From an uncultured Methanobacteriaceae archaeon (lineage in GTDB: Archaea > Methanobacteriota > Methanobacteria > Methanobacteriales > Methanobacteriaceae): a DNA stretch of 64,000 nt. The notes under the pieces were generated by a model. That model ran no database searches. It had not been told where the DNA came from and was given only the letters and a program-made list of their open reading frames with translations. Every line of letters starts with the position of its first letter. Position 1 is the stretch's first letter. The position numbers were made by a program, and so were the translations under genes. The stretch covers positions 11,713 to 75,712 of the forward strand of contig CAMYKT010000005.1 of assembly GCA_947259185.1 (NCBI GenBank), read 5' to 3'. This document shows, one piece after another, positions 9,333 through 20,192 of the stretch.

Positions 9333-10469
9333 ATGGTAGAAAAGCGTGATTATTATGAGGTTCTGGGCGTAGATAAAGGATCCGATAAAAAAGAGATAAA
9401 AAAGGCCTATAGAAAACTGGCTATGAAGTATCATCCAGATGTAAGTGATGATGCTGAAGCAGCAGATAAATTCAAAGAAATCAGTGAAGCCTATGCTGTA
9501 CTATCTGATGAAGAAAAAAGAAGTACTTATGATCAGTTTGGACACTCCGGGATGAATGGATTTTCCCAGGAAGATATTTTCAATAACATCAACTTTGATG
9601 ATATTTTCCGGGGTTTTGGATTTGATGTTGGAAATATTTTTGATATTTTTGGATTTGGAGGGGGTCACCGGCAGGGACCGCAAAGAGGTAGAGATGTCTA
9701 CTATGACATGGAAATAGCTCTTGAAGACGCAGCTGCCGGTTTAGAAACCGATATTCAGGTCCCTCATACTAAAACCTGTCCGGTCTGTGATGGTTCCCGG
9801 GCTGAGCCCGGTACCGGTACCCGTCAATGTGAAAATTGTGGTGGAAGCGGGCAGGTACGGCAAATAAACAACACCTTCCTGGGTCAGATGGTAAATATAC
9901 GCCCCTGTCCTACCTGTCAGGGGGAAGGAAATATTGTGGAAGAACCATGCAAAAACTGTCATGGGCAGGGAATTGTAAAACAAACCAGTAGTATCCATAT
10001 CAAAATACCCCCCGGTGTTGAAACCGGTTCCCGATTAAGAGTACCTGGTGAAGGAGAAGTGGGACCCCATAATGGTCCTCCTGGTGATCTTTATGTTATG
10101 ATAACTGTAAAAGATCACAAATTATTCCAGAGAGAAGGGGCCAATCTGTACTATGAAAAACAAATAAGCTTTGTCCAGGCCGCTCTGGGAGATAATGTGG
10201 AAATTCCCACTTTGGAAAGACCAGTTGATTTCAAAATACCCTCAGGAACCCAAAGTGGAACTACCTTTAGATTGAAAGGTCAGGGAATGCCCCATCTACG
10301 TTGGAGCGGTAAAGGAAATCTTTATGTGAAAGTTAAGGTTGTTACTCCCCGTAAACTAAATCCCAAACAGAAGGAGTTATTGCAGGAATTTGCAGATATT
10401 AGTGGGGATGAAATAAAAAGTGATGATAAAGGATTCTTTGACAAGGTTAAGGATGCCATCAGTCATTGA
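9333..10469 (+). CDS. dnaJ: Chaperone DnaJ (Hsp40)
   Basis: A 378-residue type I DnaJ that delivers substrates to DnaK and stimulates its ATPase. The J domain is residues 5-70 with the HPD motif ([11 protein letters not shown]). A Gly/Phe-rich linker follows ([17 protein letters not shown]), then four zinc-binding CxxCxGxG-type repeats ([32 protein letters not shown]), then the C-terminal substrate domains. The first repeat ends in GSR rather than GxG, a minor change. A ribosome binding site (AGGTGA) precedes the ATG. The 190-base gap after dnaK holds AT-rich sequence and possibly a separate promoter. Confidence 0.96.
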   Translation: MVEKRDYYEVLGVDKGSDKKEIKKAYRKLAMKYHPDVSDDAEAADKFKEISEAYAVLSDEEKRSTYDQFGHSGMNGFSQEDIFNNINFDDIFRGFGFDVGNIFDIFGFGGGHRQGPQRGRDVYYDMEIALEDAAAGLETDIQVPHTKTCPVCDGSRAEPGTGTRQCENCGGSGQVRQINNTFLGQMVNIRPCPTCQGEGNIVEEPCKNCHGQGIVKQTSSIHIKIPPGVETGSRLRVPGEGEVGPHNGPPGDLYVMITVKDHKLFQREGANLYYEKQISFVQAALGDNVEIPTLERPVDFKIPSGTQSGTTFRLKGQGMPHLRWSGKGNLYVKVKVVTPRKLNPKQKELLQEFADISGDEIKSDDKGFFDKVKDAISH

Positions 10470-10577
10470 ATAATATAGCTTTATACTTCTATTAAAAAGA
10501 AGATTAAAGCTAAACCCCTTATTTAATTTTAGTTGTTTTTAATTAAAATAGTAGGGTTTTCTAAATCCATTAATTGA

Positions 10578-10605
10578 TGTTACGATATGCACATATATCG
10601 CAACA
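10578..10605. repeat. Inverted repeat downstream of dnaJ
   Basis: TGTTACGATAT (10578-10588) and ATATCGCAACA (10595-10605) can pair over 10 of 11 bases with a 6-base loop. It lies between dnaJ and a convergent membrane-protein gene. It could end one or both transcripts, or protect the dnaJ message 3' end. Confidence 0.35.
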
Positions 10606-10698
10606 TTCTAATCTAATTCATCAGAAAACCTAAATTTAATTCTTTTAAACTTATTTTATTACACTGTATCCGGATAGTTAAAAATAGAATTTAATTAA

Positions 10699-11205
10699 TT
10701 AACTTTTTTTTGTTTTTAAATCCGGGGCATTATTATATTTCAAAAAATAATGGAAAAATAAGGAAGCTACACCCAGCTTTAATAACCCTGAGAGTGAATT
10801 TTCTAAAGTTAAACCCATATTAAATGAGGAATAAATGGATTCTAATCCAATTATAAGGGAAAAAAGACCAATGATGAAAAAAGAAATTGGTTTTTTAACA
10901 AGCCGGGTCAATATGCCTGAATAAAGTGGCTCAAGAGCACTTAAAAAAGTTAAACTCCCTATAATAGAACTGATAATAGACCCTATAAATCCTAAACCGG
11001 CTATTAAAGGAATGAGTAGTGGATTTATAATCACCAGAATTACGATTAAAGCAGCGAATAACAGCCGGAATCTGCTTTCTTTTTCCAATTTTTGTTCCAT
11101 GTCATGGAATAGATTCTTGCTTCTTTTTTTATTATTTTTAAGGTCCTTTTTGATTTTATTAACTATATTACTTAATTTTTTCAATAGGGAAGACATAAAC
11201 TCCAT
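10699..11205 (-). CDS. Hypothetical membrane protein with a basic coiled N-terminus
   Basis: A 168-residue protein I do not recognise. Residues 1-45 are strongly basic and helical (KKLSNIVNKIKKDLKNNKKRSKN). Then come about four hydrophobic segments near residues 48-70, 72-95, 107-125 and 140-155, and a short polar tail. The pattern suggests an integral membrane protein with a cytoplasmic N-terminus. A second ATG three codons in (11196) has GGAG directly before it, but the spacing is short, so the start is uncertain. It is convergent with dnaJ and divergent from a small cysteine-rich gene. Confidence 0.6.
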   Translation of the reverse strand: MEFMSSLLKKLSNIVNKIKKDLKNNKKRSKNLFHDMEQKLEKESRFRLLFAALIVILVIINPLLIPLIAGLGFIGSIISSIIGSLTFLSALEPLYSGILTRLVKKPISFFIIGLFSLIIGLESIYSSFNMGLTLENSLSGLLKLGVASLFFHYFLKYNNAPDLKTKKS

Positions 11206-11314
11206 GAATTAAAATTATCTTGAAAGGGGATAAATTTATGGCCAATAGGACTAATATATAATCACCGCAAAAATGATTATTAGTGGAATTTATTTCTAAA
11301 AAAGAGGGAGTAAT

Positions 11315-11563
11315 ATGACTGAAAATGATGATAAAAAGTTGGTGGTGCCCCCTACTCAGGAGAATAAACAAAAATGCCTTTGTCCGGATTGCCCCTCCTA
11401 TAACCAGTGCATGCAGGATAAGGGAGAAGTTTTATTTTGCAGTTCTGGTGCAACCAGCTGTGAGCTGGAAAAATGGGGTTGTCCCTGTGTAAGATGTCCA
11501 GTGCAGTTAGAATATCATAATATTGGTTTATTTTACTGCGAAAAAGGGGCTCTAAAGAAATAA
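11315..11563 (+). CDS. Small cysteine-rich protein, DUF2769-like
   Basis: An 82-residue protein with ten cysteines. Its ordered CxxCP motifs (CLCPDCPSYNQC near residues 22-33, CPCVRCPV near 57-64) match the pattern of DUF2769, a family found mainly in methanogens. Such spacing suggests binding of zinc or an iron-sulfur cluster, but no function is known. GAGGGAG precedes the ATG. The gene stands alone, with rnpB following on the opposite strand. Confidence 0.72.
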   Translation: MTENDDKKLVVPPTQENKQKCLCPDCPSYNQCMQDKGEVLFCSSGATSCELEKWGCPCVRCPVQLEYHNIGLFYCEKGALKK

Positions 11564-11639
11564 AAGCCATTATTTAGGAGTTAACTTTAAAAAAATCTAA
11601 AATTAGCCTTAATAGTGATACTTCTTAAAATTAAAGAGT

Positions 11640-11952
11640 GATGGCATGCCGGGAGTAACCCACCTCCTGTTTCGGCAGCATTCATCTAGGCGGACTACCT
11701 CTGCCTCATACAGTTTTCATCAGCAGCATTTGCCCTTGCATCCCACGGATTGGCCGTTTCACCGTTCCTTTTAGTGTCTTTCTGCTTCTTTAGATGAAGC
11801 TTCATTTTCATTCACCAAAAGACGTTTCGTTTCTGCTCCAGAGTCCAGCTTCTCAGCAGGTGCCTCACAGCACCGTGGATCTGTGTGATGGGTGGAGTTT
11901 CCTCAGTTTGAACCCTTACGGGAAACCGGTGGCTGCCCTTCGGCTTGCCATC
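11640..11952 (-). ncRNA. rnpB: RNase P RNA, archaeal type A
   Basis: About 313 bases that read on the minus strand as the catalytic RNA of ribonuclease P, which removes 5' leaders from pre-tRNA. The ends pair perfectly as helix P1 (GATGGCA with TGCCATC). The conserved core GAGGAAACTCCACCC lies near the 5' end, and the 3' conserved stretch includes GAAACAGGAGGTGGGTTACT just before P1. The block is much richer in G and C than its surroundings. It sits between the DUF2769-like gene and initiator tRNA-Met. Exact ends are taken from the P1 pairing and may be off by a few bases. Confidence 0.93.
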
Positions 11953-12172
11953 AATCTAAAACCTTAAATTAGTATATTCTCTATTAAAATTGCAGGTTTA
12001 TAAATGTTACTTCTATTTTAAAATTCCTGCTTATAGTTGATCTTTCAGGATTTACAGTTTATGATAAAAAGTAATGAACTTAAAGTAATATATAAAAGGA
12101 TTAAAACTAAAAAGATCATTGCACCGTAATTATTTTAAATGGATTTAGTTATTTTAAAAATAATAAGAAAAA

Positions 12173-12248
<76 letters not shown>

Positions 12249-12321
12249 TAACTTAACATTAGTGGTATTCCTATATAAAGCTTTGCCCCATGAATCATAA
12301 AATTAGAAAAAATTGAAGAAA

Positions 12322-12828
12322 TTATTCTTCAGGTTCTTCCAGAGCTTTCAGTCTCTCATCAATAGAATCCAGTTTTTTATTGGTAAATCCGCGATATTCA
12401 TTGAATCTTTTTTCCAGTGAGTCGATATCCCTGGTAACCACATTCATTCGTTTTTCCAGGCCTTCAATATCAGTTTTGGTGGCTAATGACCAGTCTTCTA
12501 TTAATTCATCACTTTTTTCATCTAGAAAAGCGTCAATTTTATTGGATAAAATATCGGTACTGATAGGAACATCTTTTACTTTGCCCATTATTTTATCACT
12601 TACTCCAGATACTTTTTCTCCTACTCCTGACATTTTTTCACCAACACCTGAGAATTTTTCACTTGCTTCAGAAACAGTTTCCTGTCCACTAACCTTATCT
12701 CCTAATTCATATACCTGGCTTTTCATCTTGCCCATGCCTGCATAGCCATTATTTTGCAGATAATAATACAGTAGCACTACTATGGCACCGGCTAAAATCA
12801 GTATGGCTAAAAGTTCTATGGGAGTCAT
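12322..12828 (-). CDS. Membrane-anchored coiled-coil protein with heptad-like repeats
   Basis: A 168-residue protein I cannot assign. One membrane segment (residues 5-25, IELLAILILAGAIVVLLYYY) is followed by a stretch of about four seven-residue units (EKFSGVG, EKMSGVG, EKVSGVS, DKIMGKV; residues 61-88). The C-terminal third is a long coiled coil (IEGLEKRMNVVTRDIDSLEKRF onward). It starts three bases after the stop codon of a second anchored coiled-coil protein, so the two are probably translated together and may assemble. The short N-terminus before the membrane segment suggests a single-pass anchor. Confidence 0.65.
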   Translation of the reverse strand: MTPIELLAILILAGAIVVLLYYYLQNNGYAGMGKMKSQVYELGDKVSGQETVSEASEKFSGVGEKMSGVGEKVSGVSDKIMGKVKDVPISTDILSNKIDAFLDEKSDELIEDWSLATKTDIEGLEKRMNVVTRDIDSLEKRFNEYRGFTNKKLDSIDERLKALEEPEE

Positions 12829-12831
12829 TAA

Positions 12832-13257
12832 TTATTCCTCCTTAATTTTTTTAGTATTTTTATCCAGCTTTTTTTCTTTTTCTTCAATTTCGTTTAATAG
12901 TTTTTGAAGTTTTTTAAATTCACTTTGAGCTTCCAGACGGGCCAGTCGTTCACTGATTTCACTATGTAAAAATCCCACCTCGTGCATAAGATCAGAGGTA
13001 TTTTTCCGAATTTGGGATAGTTTTTCCTGCTGGTCTTTAGGAAGAGGTATGGTGGTTTCCATCAGCCTTTTAGATTCTAAATCCTTCTCAACCATGGAAA
13101 TTTTTTTAAGTTCTATCTGCCTATCCATGATAAGAACATCGTTTTGAGTTTCCCTCACCTTTCTCCACTGGACTACCACTACAATTATTGCTATTAAAGC
13201 AATTATTCCTATGGCCAATAGAAAAATATTTTGGGGTATTGCTAATAATTCAGCCAT
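12832..13257 (-). CDS. Membrane-anchored coiled-coil protein
   Basis: A 141-residue protein with one hydrophobic segment near residues 10-29 ([20 protein letters not shown]) and a charged, helical remainder. The tail is a coiled coil ([22 protein letters not shown]). I do not recognise a family. It is the first gene of a two-gene operon with the heptad-repeat protein downstream, which has the same architecture. TATATAAAA read on the opposite strand at about 13295 could be the TATA region. A structural or envelope role is possible but not shown. Confidence 0.62.
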   Translation of the reverse strand: MAELLAIPQNIFLLAIGIIALIAIIVVVVQWRKVRETQNDVLIMDRQIELKKISMVEKDLESKRLMETTIPLPKDQQEKLSQIRKNTSDLMHEVGFLHSEISERLARLEAQSEFKKLQKLLNEIEEKEKKLDKNTKKIKEE

Positions 13258-13443
13258 TTTTAATTCCCTCCCTTTACTTTTTATTGTAGAAGATATATAA
13301 AAATTGCCATAAAGTTGATACTTACTTAATCCCTGTTTTATAAATATTTAGAATAATAATTTTAAATCTATTCCTTTGATTTATAAATGATTTACAATAA
13401 ATGCCAGATTGAATTTTAAAATTAAGAGAAATTTGTGATATTT

Positions 13444-14370
13444 ATGTTAGAATCTTATGAAAAAGCCGGTGAAATCGTCTCAAAAGTAAGAGATGACGCA
13501 GTTAAACTAATTAAAGATGGGATGCCAGTTATAGATTTGATAAATTTTGTAGAAAGTCAGATAATTGAACGGGGCGGGGCACCTGCTTTCCCATGTAATG
13601 TTTCAATTAATGAAATAACTGCCCATTATAGCTCTCCTTTTAATGATAAATTGTTGATCGAATCAGGTGATCTACTTAAATTAGACCTGGGAGCCCATAT
13701 TAATGGTTACATTGCAGATACAGCTACCAGTATTCTGGTTCCAGGATATGAAGAATTAAATAAAGAGGAATACCCGGAAGAAAAAGTTCATCACCATGAA
13801 AAAATGATTGATGCTTCTCATGAAGCACTGCTAAATGCCATCAGTACCATAAAAGACGGAGTTGAAGTGGGAAAAATTGGTGCAGTGGTGGAAGAAACCA
13901 TTAAAAGTCACGGATTTAATCCGGTGGCCAATTTAACCGGCCATAGTATGGACCAATGGATACTGCACTCTGGTTTGTCCATACCAAATGTAAAGGAAAA
14001 GAATAGCCATAAGCTAGAGGAAGGGGATGTTCTGGCCATTGAACCATTTGCCACCGACGGGGTAGGATTAGTTACTGATTTAACACCCACCTACATATTC
14101 CGGTTTTTAAGAGATCGGCCTTTACGTATGGTTTATGCTCAAAAAGTGTTAAAAACAATTAAATCACAGTACAAAGTTCTCCCCTTTAGTCCGCGCTGGT
14201 TGACTCCTGGTTTTGATGAAAAAAGATTAAATGCAGCCATGCGACTGTTAATTCAGTCCCGGGCAATATATCCCTATCACGTTTTAAGAGAGAAAACCGG
14301 GGCCTGGGTAAGTCAGAGTGAACATACAGTAATTGTGGAAAAAGAGGGCTGTCAGATAATAACAGAGTAA
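13444..14370 (+). CDS. map: Methionine aminopeptidase, type II
   Basis: A 308-residue metalloenzyme that removes the initiator methionine from new proteins in the cytoplasm. The five metal ligands of the pita-bread fold are visible: Asp in [19 protein letters not shown] (two), His in [12 protein letters not shown], Glu in AIEPFATDG, and Glu in [11 protein letters not shown] at the end. The insert between the His and the second Glu (ending [10 protein letters not shown] onward) marks type II, the archaeal and eukaryal form. The ATG at 13444 is preferred to a GTG at 13435, because that GTGAT forms the ribosome binding site. The gene is alone, convergent with a small TPR protein. Confidence 0.95.
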   Translation: MLESYEKAGEIVSKVRDDAVKLIKDGMPVIDLINFVESQIIERGGAPAFPCNVSINEITAHYSSPFNDKLLIESGDLLKLDLGAHINGYIADTATSILVPGYEELNKEEYPEEKVHHHEKMIDASHEALLNAISTIKDGVEVGKIGAVVEETIKSHGFNPVANLTGHSMDQWILHSGLSIPNVKEKNSHKLEEGDVLAIEPFATDGVGLVTDLTPTYIFRFLRDRPLRMVYAQKVLKTIKSQYKVLPFSPRWLTPGFDEKRLNAAMRLLIQSRAIYPYHVLREKTGAWVSQSEHTVIVEKEGCQIITE

Positions 14371-14384
14371 GTCCACCTATTCCT

Positions 14385-14759
14385 CTAATTTTTAATTTCA
14401 GTTATATGGGAGTATATTTTTTCTATACCTTCCTCGTTCCCTATTTTTTCATAATAATGTAAAGATTCATTTAAAAATTCCATAGCACTGTCAGGTTTTC
14501 CATTGCTTTTCAATATCAGTGCCATATAATACAGGCTTTCCGCAGTATTTTCCAGGTCACTGGATTTTAGAGATAATTTATATGCTTTTTGAAAATAATT
14601 ATAAGCCCTATCTAATTTATGCTGGTGAAACGCTGTAACCGCCTTAATCATAATATCTGATCTGTTTTTTTCAATTTGTTTCGATTTGTTATAAAAATAA
14701 AGGGTCATCATATAAACACAGACCATCACCATGGATCCTAAAATAATTATTGTATCCAT
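14385..14759 (-). CDS. Small membrane-anchored TPR protein
   Basis: A 124-residue protein with one N-terminal membrane segment (residues 3-22, TIIILGSMVMVCVYMMTLYF) followed by two to three tetratricopeptide-type helical hairpins (HKLDRAYNYFQKAYKLSLKS, LENTAESLYYMALILKSNGKPDSAMEFL). TPR repeats bind partner proteins; none is indicated. It lies about 60 bases downstream of frhB on the same strand, so read-through from the hydrogenase operon is possible. Its promoter is not obvious. Confidence 0.65.
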   Translation of the reverse strand: MDTIIILGSMVMVCVYMMTLYFYNKSKQIEKNRSDIMIKAVTAFHQHKLDRAYNYFQKAYKLSLKSSDLENTAESLYYMALILKSNGKPDSAMEFLNESLHYYEKIGNEEGIEKIYSHITEIKN

Positions 14760-14822
14760 AATAATCCTCCAGGAGTAATCCGGAGATAAATAAGATAATT
14801 AAAATAAAAAAAAAGAAGAGAA

Positions 14823-15668
14823 TTAGAATGGAACTGGTAATCCCATTTCTTTTCTCTTGTCGATTGTTTTCTGGTTTTTATCCTTCTTCTGAGCAGATAA
14901 TTTTTCCAGAAGATCCAGACCAGGTTTGACATTGGCCATGTCTTTGGTCTCGAATGCTCCGGCTTCAACTGCTTGTTGGAAGATGGAATTTCCATCATCG
15001 GTTCTGGTTATGACTGTGGACCAGCCATCAGGTGAACCTACAGATCCAGTGGATACGTCACCCAGTTCAGCCACATAATCCAGACACACATTACATCCGC
15101 TCTGTTCGTAACCATGGGTTTCTTTGAGTGGTATGCTTAAGACGTCATCTTGAGTGTATACCCAGAATTTACCTTTACCGATGTCCATTTTTTCTACCAG
15201 TTTGGGGTCAACTCCCATCTTTTCAGATATGAAAGTCTGTAGTGATGCAAATGGGAAGTTTTCCATACAGTAAATACCTACCAGTAATTTTATTTTATCG
15301 GCCAGGAATCTGACACCGAAGGGGTAGGACTGCATTTTTCTAATACCCATAGTCTGGCATGGAATAGCCACCGTACCCAATTTTTCAATACCGTACTGTC
15401 GAACGGCTTTTTTCAGCATCATCACATTAGGGGAGAAGGTGTACTTGGTACCGGCAGCTGCTATTATTTCATCAGCAGACATGGCTACCATTGGTTCTGG
15501 TTTCCAGAAGTCTTCTCCTGGGCCAGCCACTACTGCTCCTTCAATGATTTTTTCTTCCAGGGCAAATGCTAGAAGGCCGGTTACAATTCCTCCATCCTGT
15601 GAGACTTTTTGGATTTGTTTATCGGTTGATCTTGCAGAAACTATTTCTTTGTAAGTACCTAAAACCAT
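14823..15668 (-). CDS. frhB: Coenzyme F420-reducing hydrogenase, beta subunit
   Basis: A 281-residue flavoprotein subunit that carries FAD and one 4Fe-4S cluster and passes electrons from FrhG to F420. Characteristic segments include [17 protein letters not shown] near residue 22, [12 protein letters not shown] near 98, the cluster region YCMENFPF, and [23 protein letters not shown] near 190. Length and order match the family. It is the last gene of frhA-D-G-B and starts 12 bases after frhG. The start follows AGGAGGTTGAGAAA. In hydrogenotrophic methanogens Frh supplies reduced F420 for the methenyl- and methylene-tetrahydromethanopterin steps. Confidence 0.96.
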   Translation of the reverse strand: MVLGTYKEIVSARSTDKQIQKVSQDGGIVTGLLAFALEEKIIEGAVVAGPGEDFWKPEPMVAMSADEIIAAAGTKYTFSPNVMMLKKAVRQYGIEKLGTVAIPCQTMGIRKMQSYPFGVRFLADKIKLLVGIYCMENFPFASLQTFISEKMGVDPKLVEKMDIGKGKFWVYTQDDVLSIPLKETHGYEQSGCNVCLDYVAELGDVSTGSVGSPDGWSTVITRTDDGNSIFQQAVEAGAFETKDMANVKPGLDLLEKLSAQKKDKNQKTIDKRKEMGLPVPF

Positions 15669-15680
15669 TTTCTCAACCTC

Positions 15681-16511
15681 CTATAGTCCTAAGTCCTTTT
15701 TGACTTGTTCTTCAGGCCACCAGCTTCGCGGACACTGTACGTAACAGACTCCACATTTAACACAGCGGTCTGTGTTTAATTCTGGTCGGCCCTCGGTCAT
15801 GTCGAGAGCTCTGGTTTGGCAAGCCATGGCACAGGTTCCACAACCAATACACAGGGCCTGATTCACTACTTTTAGTTGTAGATCGCAACCACATGCTTCA
15901 GTCATTCCAGCCAAGTCAATCATGGGCTGTAAGTAGTCCATGTCACCGTTTATTAAAGCTACAACTGTTTTTGCTATAATTTCAGGGGATGGTGGGCATC
16001 CAGGTATAGCACAGTCTACTTTAATCAAATCGGCAATAGGCACGAATGATTCATGAGCTGGTTGTGCTTGCTGTCCACCACGGGAGAACCGGGTGAAACA
16101 TCCGGTAGCAGAGCAGGAACCAAAAGCACATACCATTGCTGCTTTTTCCCTTACTTCCATTAATTCATGCAGGCTGTGTTCGTCCTGCAGACATACAGAC
16201 CCTTCAACCAGGGCCAAATCCATTTCTGGCATTTCCCATAGATCTACCAGGGTTTGTCCATAAACAATATCCACCATATTGGTGAGTAATTCAGCGAGAA
16301 TGTCGTAATTTTCACTTAACGACATAACATCTCCAGTACATCCACTTAAATGGATGTAACCAATTCTTGGTTTTGCATTTTCTTCAGCCACTTTTTCAAC
16401 CTCCTGTTTCGAAGCTCCAGTATCTGCTGATTTAGCAGCGTCTGGTTTGGCTTCTTTATCCGGTTTAGCCTCAAATCCTAAAAACTGCTTAATTCGGGCG
16501 ATCAAACTCAT
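15681..16511 (-). CDS. frhG: Coenzyme F420-reducing hydrogenase, gamma (small) subunit
   Basis: A 276-residue iron-sulfur subunit relaying electrons from the NiFe centre in FrhA to FrhB. The small-subunit core starts near residue 50 ([20 protein letters not shown]), with [12 protein letters not shown] and [11 protein letters not shown] as proximal cluster ligands. It ends with two ferredoxin-type sets, [17 protein letters not shown] and [19 protein letters not shown]. Before the core is a variable charged, alanine-rich stretch of about 45 residues. It begins two bases after frhD, which implies coupled translation. Confidence 0.96.
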   Translation of the reverse strand: MSLIARIKQFLGFEAKPDKEAKPDAAKSADTGASKQEVEKVAEENAKPRIGYIHLSGCTGDVMSLSENYDILAELLTNMVDIVYGQTLVDLWEMPEMDLALVEGSVCLQDEHSLHELMEVREKAAMVCAFGSCSATGCFTRFSRGGQQAQPAHESFVPIADLIKVDCAIPGCPPSPEIIAKTVVALINGDMDYLQPMIDLAGMTEACGCDLQLKVVNQALCIGCGTCAMACQTRALDMTEGRPELNTDRCVKCGVCYVQCPRSWWPEEQVKKDLGL

Positions 16512-16513
16512 TG

Positions 16514-16990
16514 CTAAACCCCAATTTCCTTTAAAATTATTTTAATGGCCTTGGGAATAGCTTTTTCAACTGGGGGCGTGAGGCCCATTTCCACATCAGG
16601 TGCAGAGACTTCTTTTGGCTTACATCCAATAACCATGACATCAATTTTTTCATTGAGTTCATGTAATGGCTGGTTTACTGGCCAGGAATGCATGTTTTCA
16701 TATGATCCTTTAGGAATTTCGTCAACTTCAAATTTTCGTAATTCTCCGGGTTCCGCCTTATACTCTACAACATCCACCACAATCATCTTTTTCCATGATT
16801 CATGAGGTAATGAAAATACAAAATGAGGGCCTCCCGTACCAGCATCAATAAACATAACATTATCTGGACGTTCTTCTTCATGTTCCTTGAAGTATTCCTC
16901 AAGGGCCTCTATAACTGCTGGGCCAAATCCATCGTCTTTAAATAAGACGTTTCCACAGCCCACAACTAAAATCTCCGCATCGTATGGCAT
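16514..16990 (-). CDS. frhD: F420-reducing hydrogenase maturation protease FrhD
   Basis: A 158-residue endopeptidase of the HycI/HupD type. It trims the C-terminus of FrhA once nickel is inserted. The N-terminal fold is typical ([21 protein letters not shown]), with a nickel-sensing Asp/Glu expected in DDGFGP, and MFIDAGTGG and [12 protein letters not shown] follow. The gene lies between the large and small subunit genes, as in other Methanobacteriales. The target is recognisable in this window: FrhA ends with DPCLSCATH followed by a 19-residue tail. Confidence 0.95.
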   Translation of the reverse strand: MPYDAEILVVGCGNVLFKDDGFGPAVIEALEEYFKEHEEERPDNVMFIDAGTGGPHFVFSLPHESWKKMIVVDVVEYKAEPGELRKFEVDEIPKGSYENMHSWPVNQPLHELNEKIDVMVIGCKPKEVSAPDVEMGLTPPVEKAIPKAIKIILKEIGV

Positions 16991-17009
16991 GTTATTCCCT
17001 TAAACTAGC

Positions 17010-18227
<1,218 letters not shown>

Positions 18228-18677
18228 ATGTATCACCTCTTGTTTTTAAAGTTTAATAACTAACATTTATATTGACTGTATCATAAGTTATAAGTTTTTC
18301 AATTGAAAATAAAATGAAAAGTATTTATATAACCTCTAATAGGGGCTAACTAAGATTTTCATAACTCCGCTGAAATTTGTTAAATATGAAAAAAAGAACC
18401 AAAGAGAGAATATAAAATATTAGAAAGATCTTATTAGTAATAATTAAAATTGTATTAACTTTTTCTAGTATTATTAAAATACGAGGAGGGATAACTTTAT
18501 AAAGTACCTTAACAATACTATGTTATCCTATTGGATATCCCATTAGGAATATGAATTTTTAGTTTTTTAGTTAATAAATTTCTTTAAAAGAAGTTTTAAA
18601 ACTAAAAAATGGAATATATAATAACCCTGAATCACAAATATAAATGTGATAATTAATTTAATAACGAAGGTGAGTTA
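18228..18677. promoter_or_regulatory. Divergent promoter region, frhA and the PepSY-like gene
   Basis: 450 AT-rich bases with no gene. For frhA, a TATA box read on the minus strand lies at about 18323-18332 (TTATATAAAT), giving a leader of about 70 bases. For the plus-strand gene, ATATATAATA at 18614-18623 fits a start about 30 bases before its ribosome binding site. A near-perfect dyad, CCTATTGG/CCCATTAGG, occupies 18527-18547. Functions are inferred from sequence only. Confidence 0.5.
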
Positions 18678-19118
18678 ATGATAAACTCAAAGATTTTAGT
18701 ATCGGTCGCTATAGTATTGATCATAGGAGTGGCGGCTGCTGGCTATCAAATTAGTCAGACCCCTGGCCTATGGCAAGTAACTGACCTAAATAACCCAGAT
18801 CCTGTACAACAAGATGCTGATGTTTCTGTTACTACTGGAGATGCCGATGGAAGTTCTGGCAGTTCTAGTGGAAGTAGTAGTGGAAGTGGAAGTACTGGAG
18901 GAAGTTCAGGAGGTTCAAACGTGATTTCAGCCTCACAGGCTAGAAGTAATGCTCAGAATAATATTTTAGAGCCAAGCGCAGTTGCTGGAACTCCTACATT
19001 GACTACCATGGCTGGTAGACCAGTATATGTAGTACCAGTAATGGTGGGTAGTACTAGAGTAGGAGAAATACATATAGATGCAGTAACTGGAAAAAATGTA
19101 GGTGGAGCCGGGTTTTGA
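18678..19118 (+). CDS. Membrane-anchored extracellular protein with a Ser/Gly linker and PepSY-like domain
   Basis: A 146-residue protein with a signal-anchor (residues 5-24, [20 protein letters not shown]), an acidic stretch, a low-complexity Ser/Gly linker (residues 55-80) and a C-terminal domain of about 65 residues ([14 protein letters not shown] to [16 protein letters not shown]). The last part has the shape of a PepSY domain, with a helix, then strands ending in an I-D-A-x-T-G-K motif. PepSY domains often act as inhibitors or binding modules outside the cell. GAAGGTGAG precedes the ATG. Its stop overlaps the start of a PAC2-family gene (TGATG), so the two are coupled. Confidence 0.65.
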   Translation: MINSKILVSVAIVLIIGVAAAGYQISQTPGLWQVTDLNNPDPVQQDADVSVTTGDADGSSGSSSGSSSGSGSTGGSSGGSNVISASQARSNAQNNILEPSAVAGTPTLTTMAGRPVYVVPVMVGSTRVGEIHIDAVTGKNVGGAGF

Positions 19119-19831
19119 TGATGGTTGAAACCAAAACCGAATGCTGTACCATACTCTCTGAAGAAATCAAAGACGCTGTTGTAATAGAAGCTTCACCCGG
19201 AGTGGGCCTTATAGGAAATATTCTAGGCTGGCTACTGGTGGAAGACCTTAAAATGAGGGAAATAGGATATATTGATTCCAAATATTTCCCTCCTTTAGCA
19301 GTTCTATATAAGGGAGTGGCCATCCATCCCTTCAGAATATACGAGGGAGAAGGAATAGTAATGTTCCTTTCTGATTTCATTGTCCCTCCCAATGTCGTAT
19401 ATGACATGACCAATGCCATAGTAGACTGGATGCAAAAAAATAACTCTAAAGAACTGATTACTTTCAACAGCTTGATGGTGCGTGAAAAAAGCCACCGTGT
19501 AGCTGGTGCAGGTAATAGTAAAGAGTTATCAAAAAAGCTAGCAGAGATGGAAGTGCCGGTAATTCCATTTGGAAACATTAATGGAATATCAGGAACTCTT
19601 TTAACTCGTTGCGCTTCACAAGACATTCCTGCAACCTGTTTATTTGCAGAAGTTTTAAACCAGTACCCGGATCCTCGAGCAGCAGCAGAAGTCATTGAAG
19701 TGTTAAACAAGATGCTGGATAAAGATATTGATGCTGAGCCACTACTAAAAGAAGCACAGGAAATTGAATCCAGGTTAAAGAAACTGGCTGAAAGTGTTCA
19801 GGTAGAACCAGAGTCACCTATATATATGTGA
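19118..19831 (+). CDS. PAC2 family protein (proteasome assembly chaperone-like)
   Basis: A 237-residue protein of the PAC2 family, whose eukaryotic members help assemble the 20S proteasome and whose archaeal members are largely untested. The conserved N-terminal motif is present as [20 protein letters not shown] near residues 20-39, followed by [11 protein letters not shown] and a C-terminal helical part ([28 protein letters not shown]). The start is ATG 19118 in TGATG overlapping the upstream stop; ATG 19121 is also possible. A second PAC2 gene lies 1.7 kb away on the other strand. Coupling to a secreted PepSY-like protein is unexpected. Confidence 0.85.
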   Translation: MMVETKTECCTILSEEIKDAVVIEASPGVGLIGNILGWLLVEDLKMREIGYIDSKYFPPLAVLYKGVAIHPFRIYEGEGIVMFLSDFIVPPNVVYDMTNAIVDWMQKNNSKELITFNSLMVREKSHRVAGAGNSKELSKKLAEMEVPVIPFGNINGISGTLLTRCASQDIPATCLFAEVLNQYPDPRAAAEVIEVLNKMLDKDIDAEPLLKEAQEIESRLKKLAESVQVEPESPIYM

Positions 19832-19882
19832 AAATCTAACAACAATAAAAACACAACTTAATTATATTTTTATCATTTTCAA

Positions 19883-19959
<77 letters not shown>

Positions 19960-20004
19960 CAAATAAACTCTTTTTTTATTAGAATCATTTAAGCATAAAT
20001 AAAC

Positions 20005-20087
<83 letters not shown>

Positions 20088-20192
20088 TTAAAATTTTACT
20101 TTTATTGATTTTTTAATAATTATAACCGCAGGGATAATAGTCCATCATCTAAAAAGAAAAATAAAAAATAGTGAGGCTGATTCTAAAAAAAG

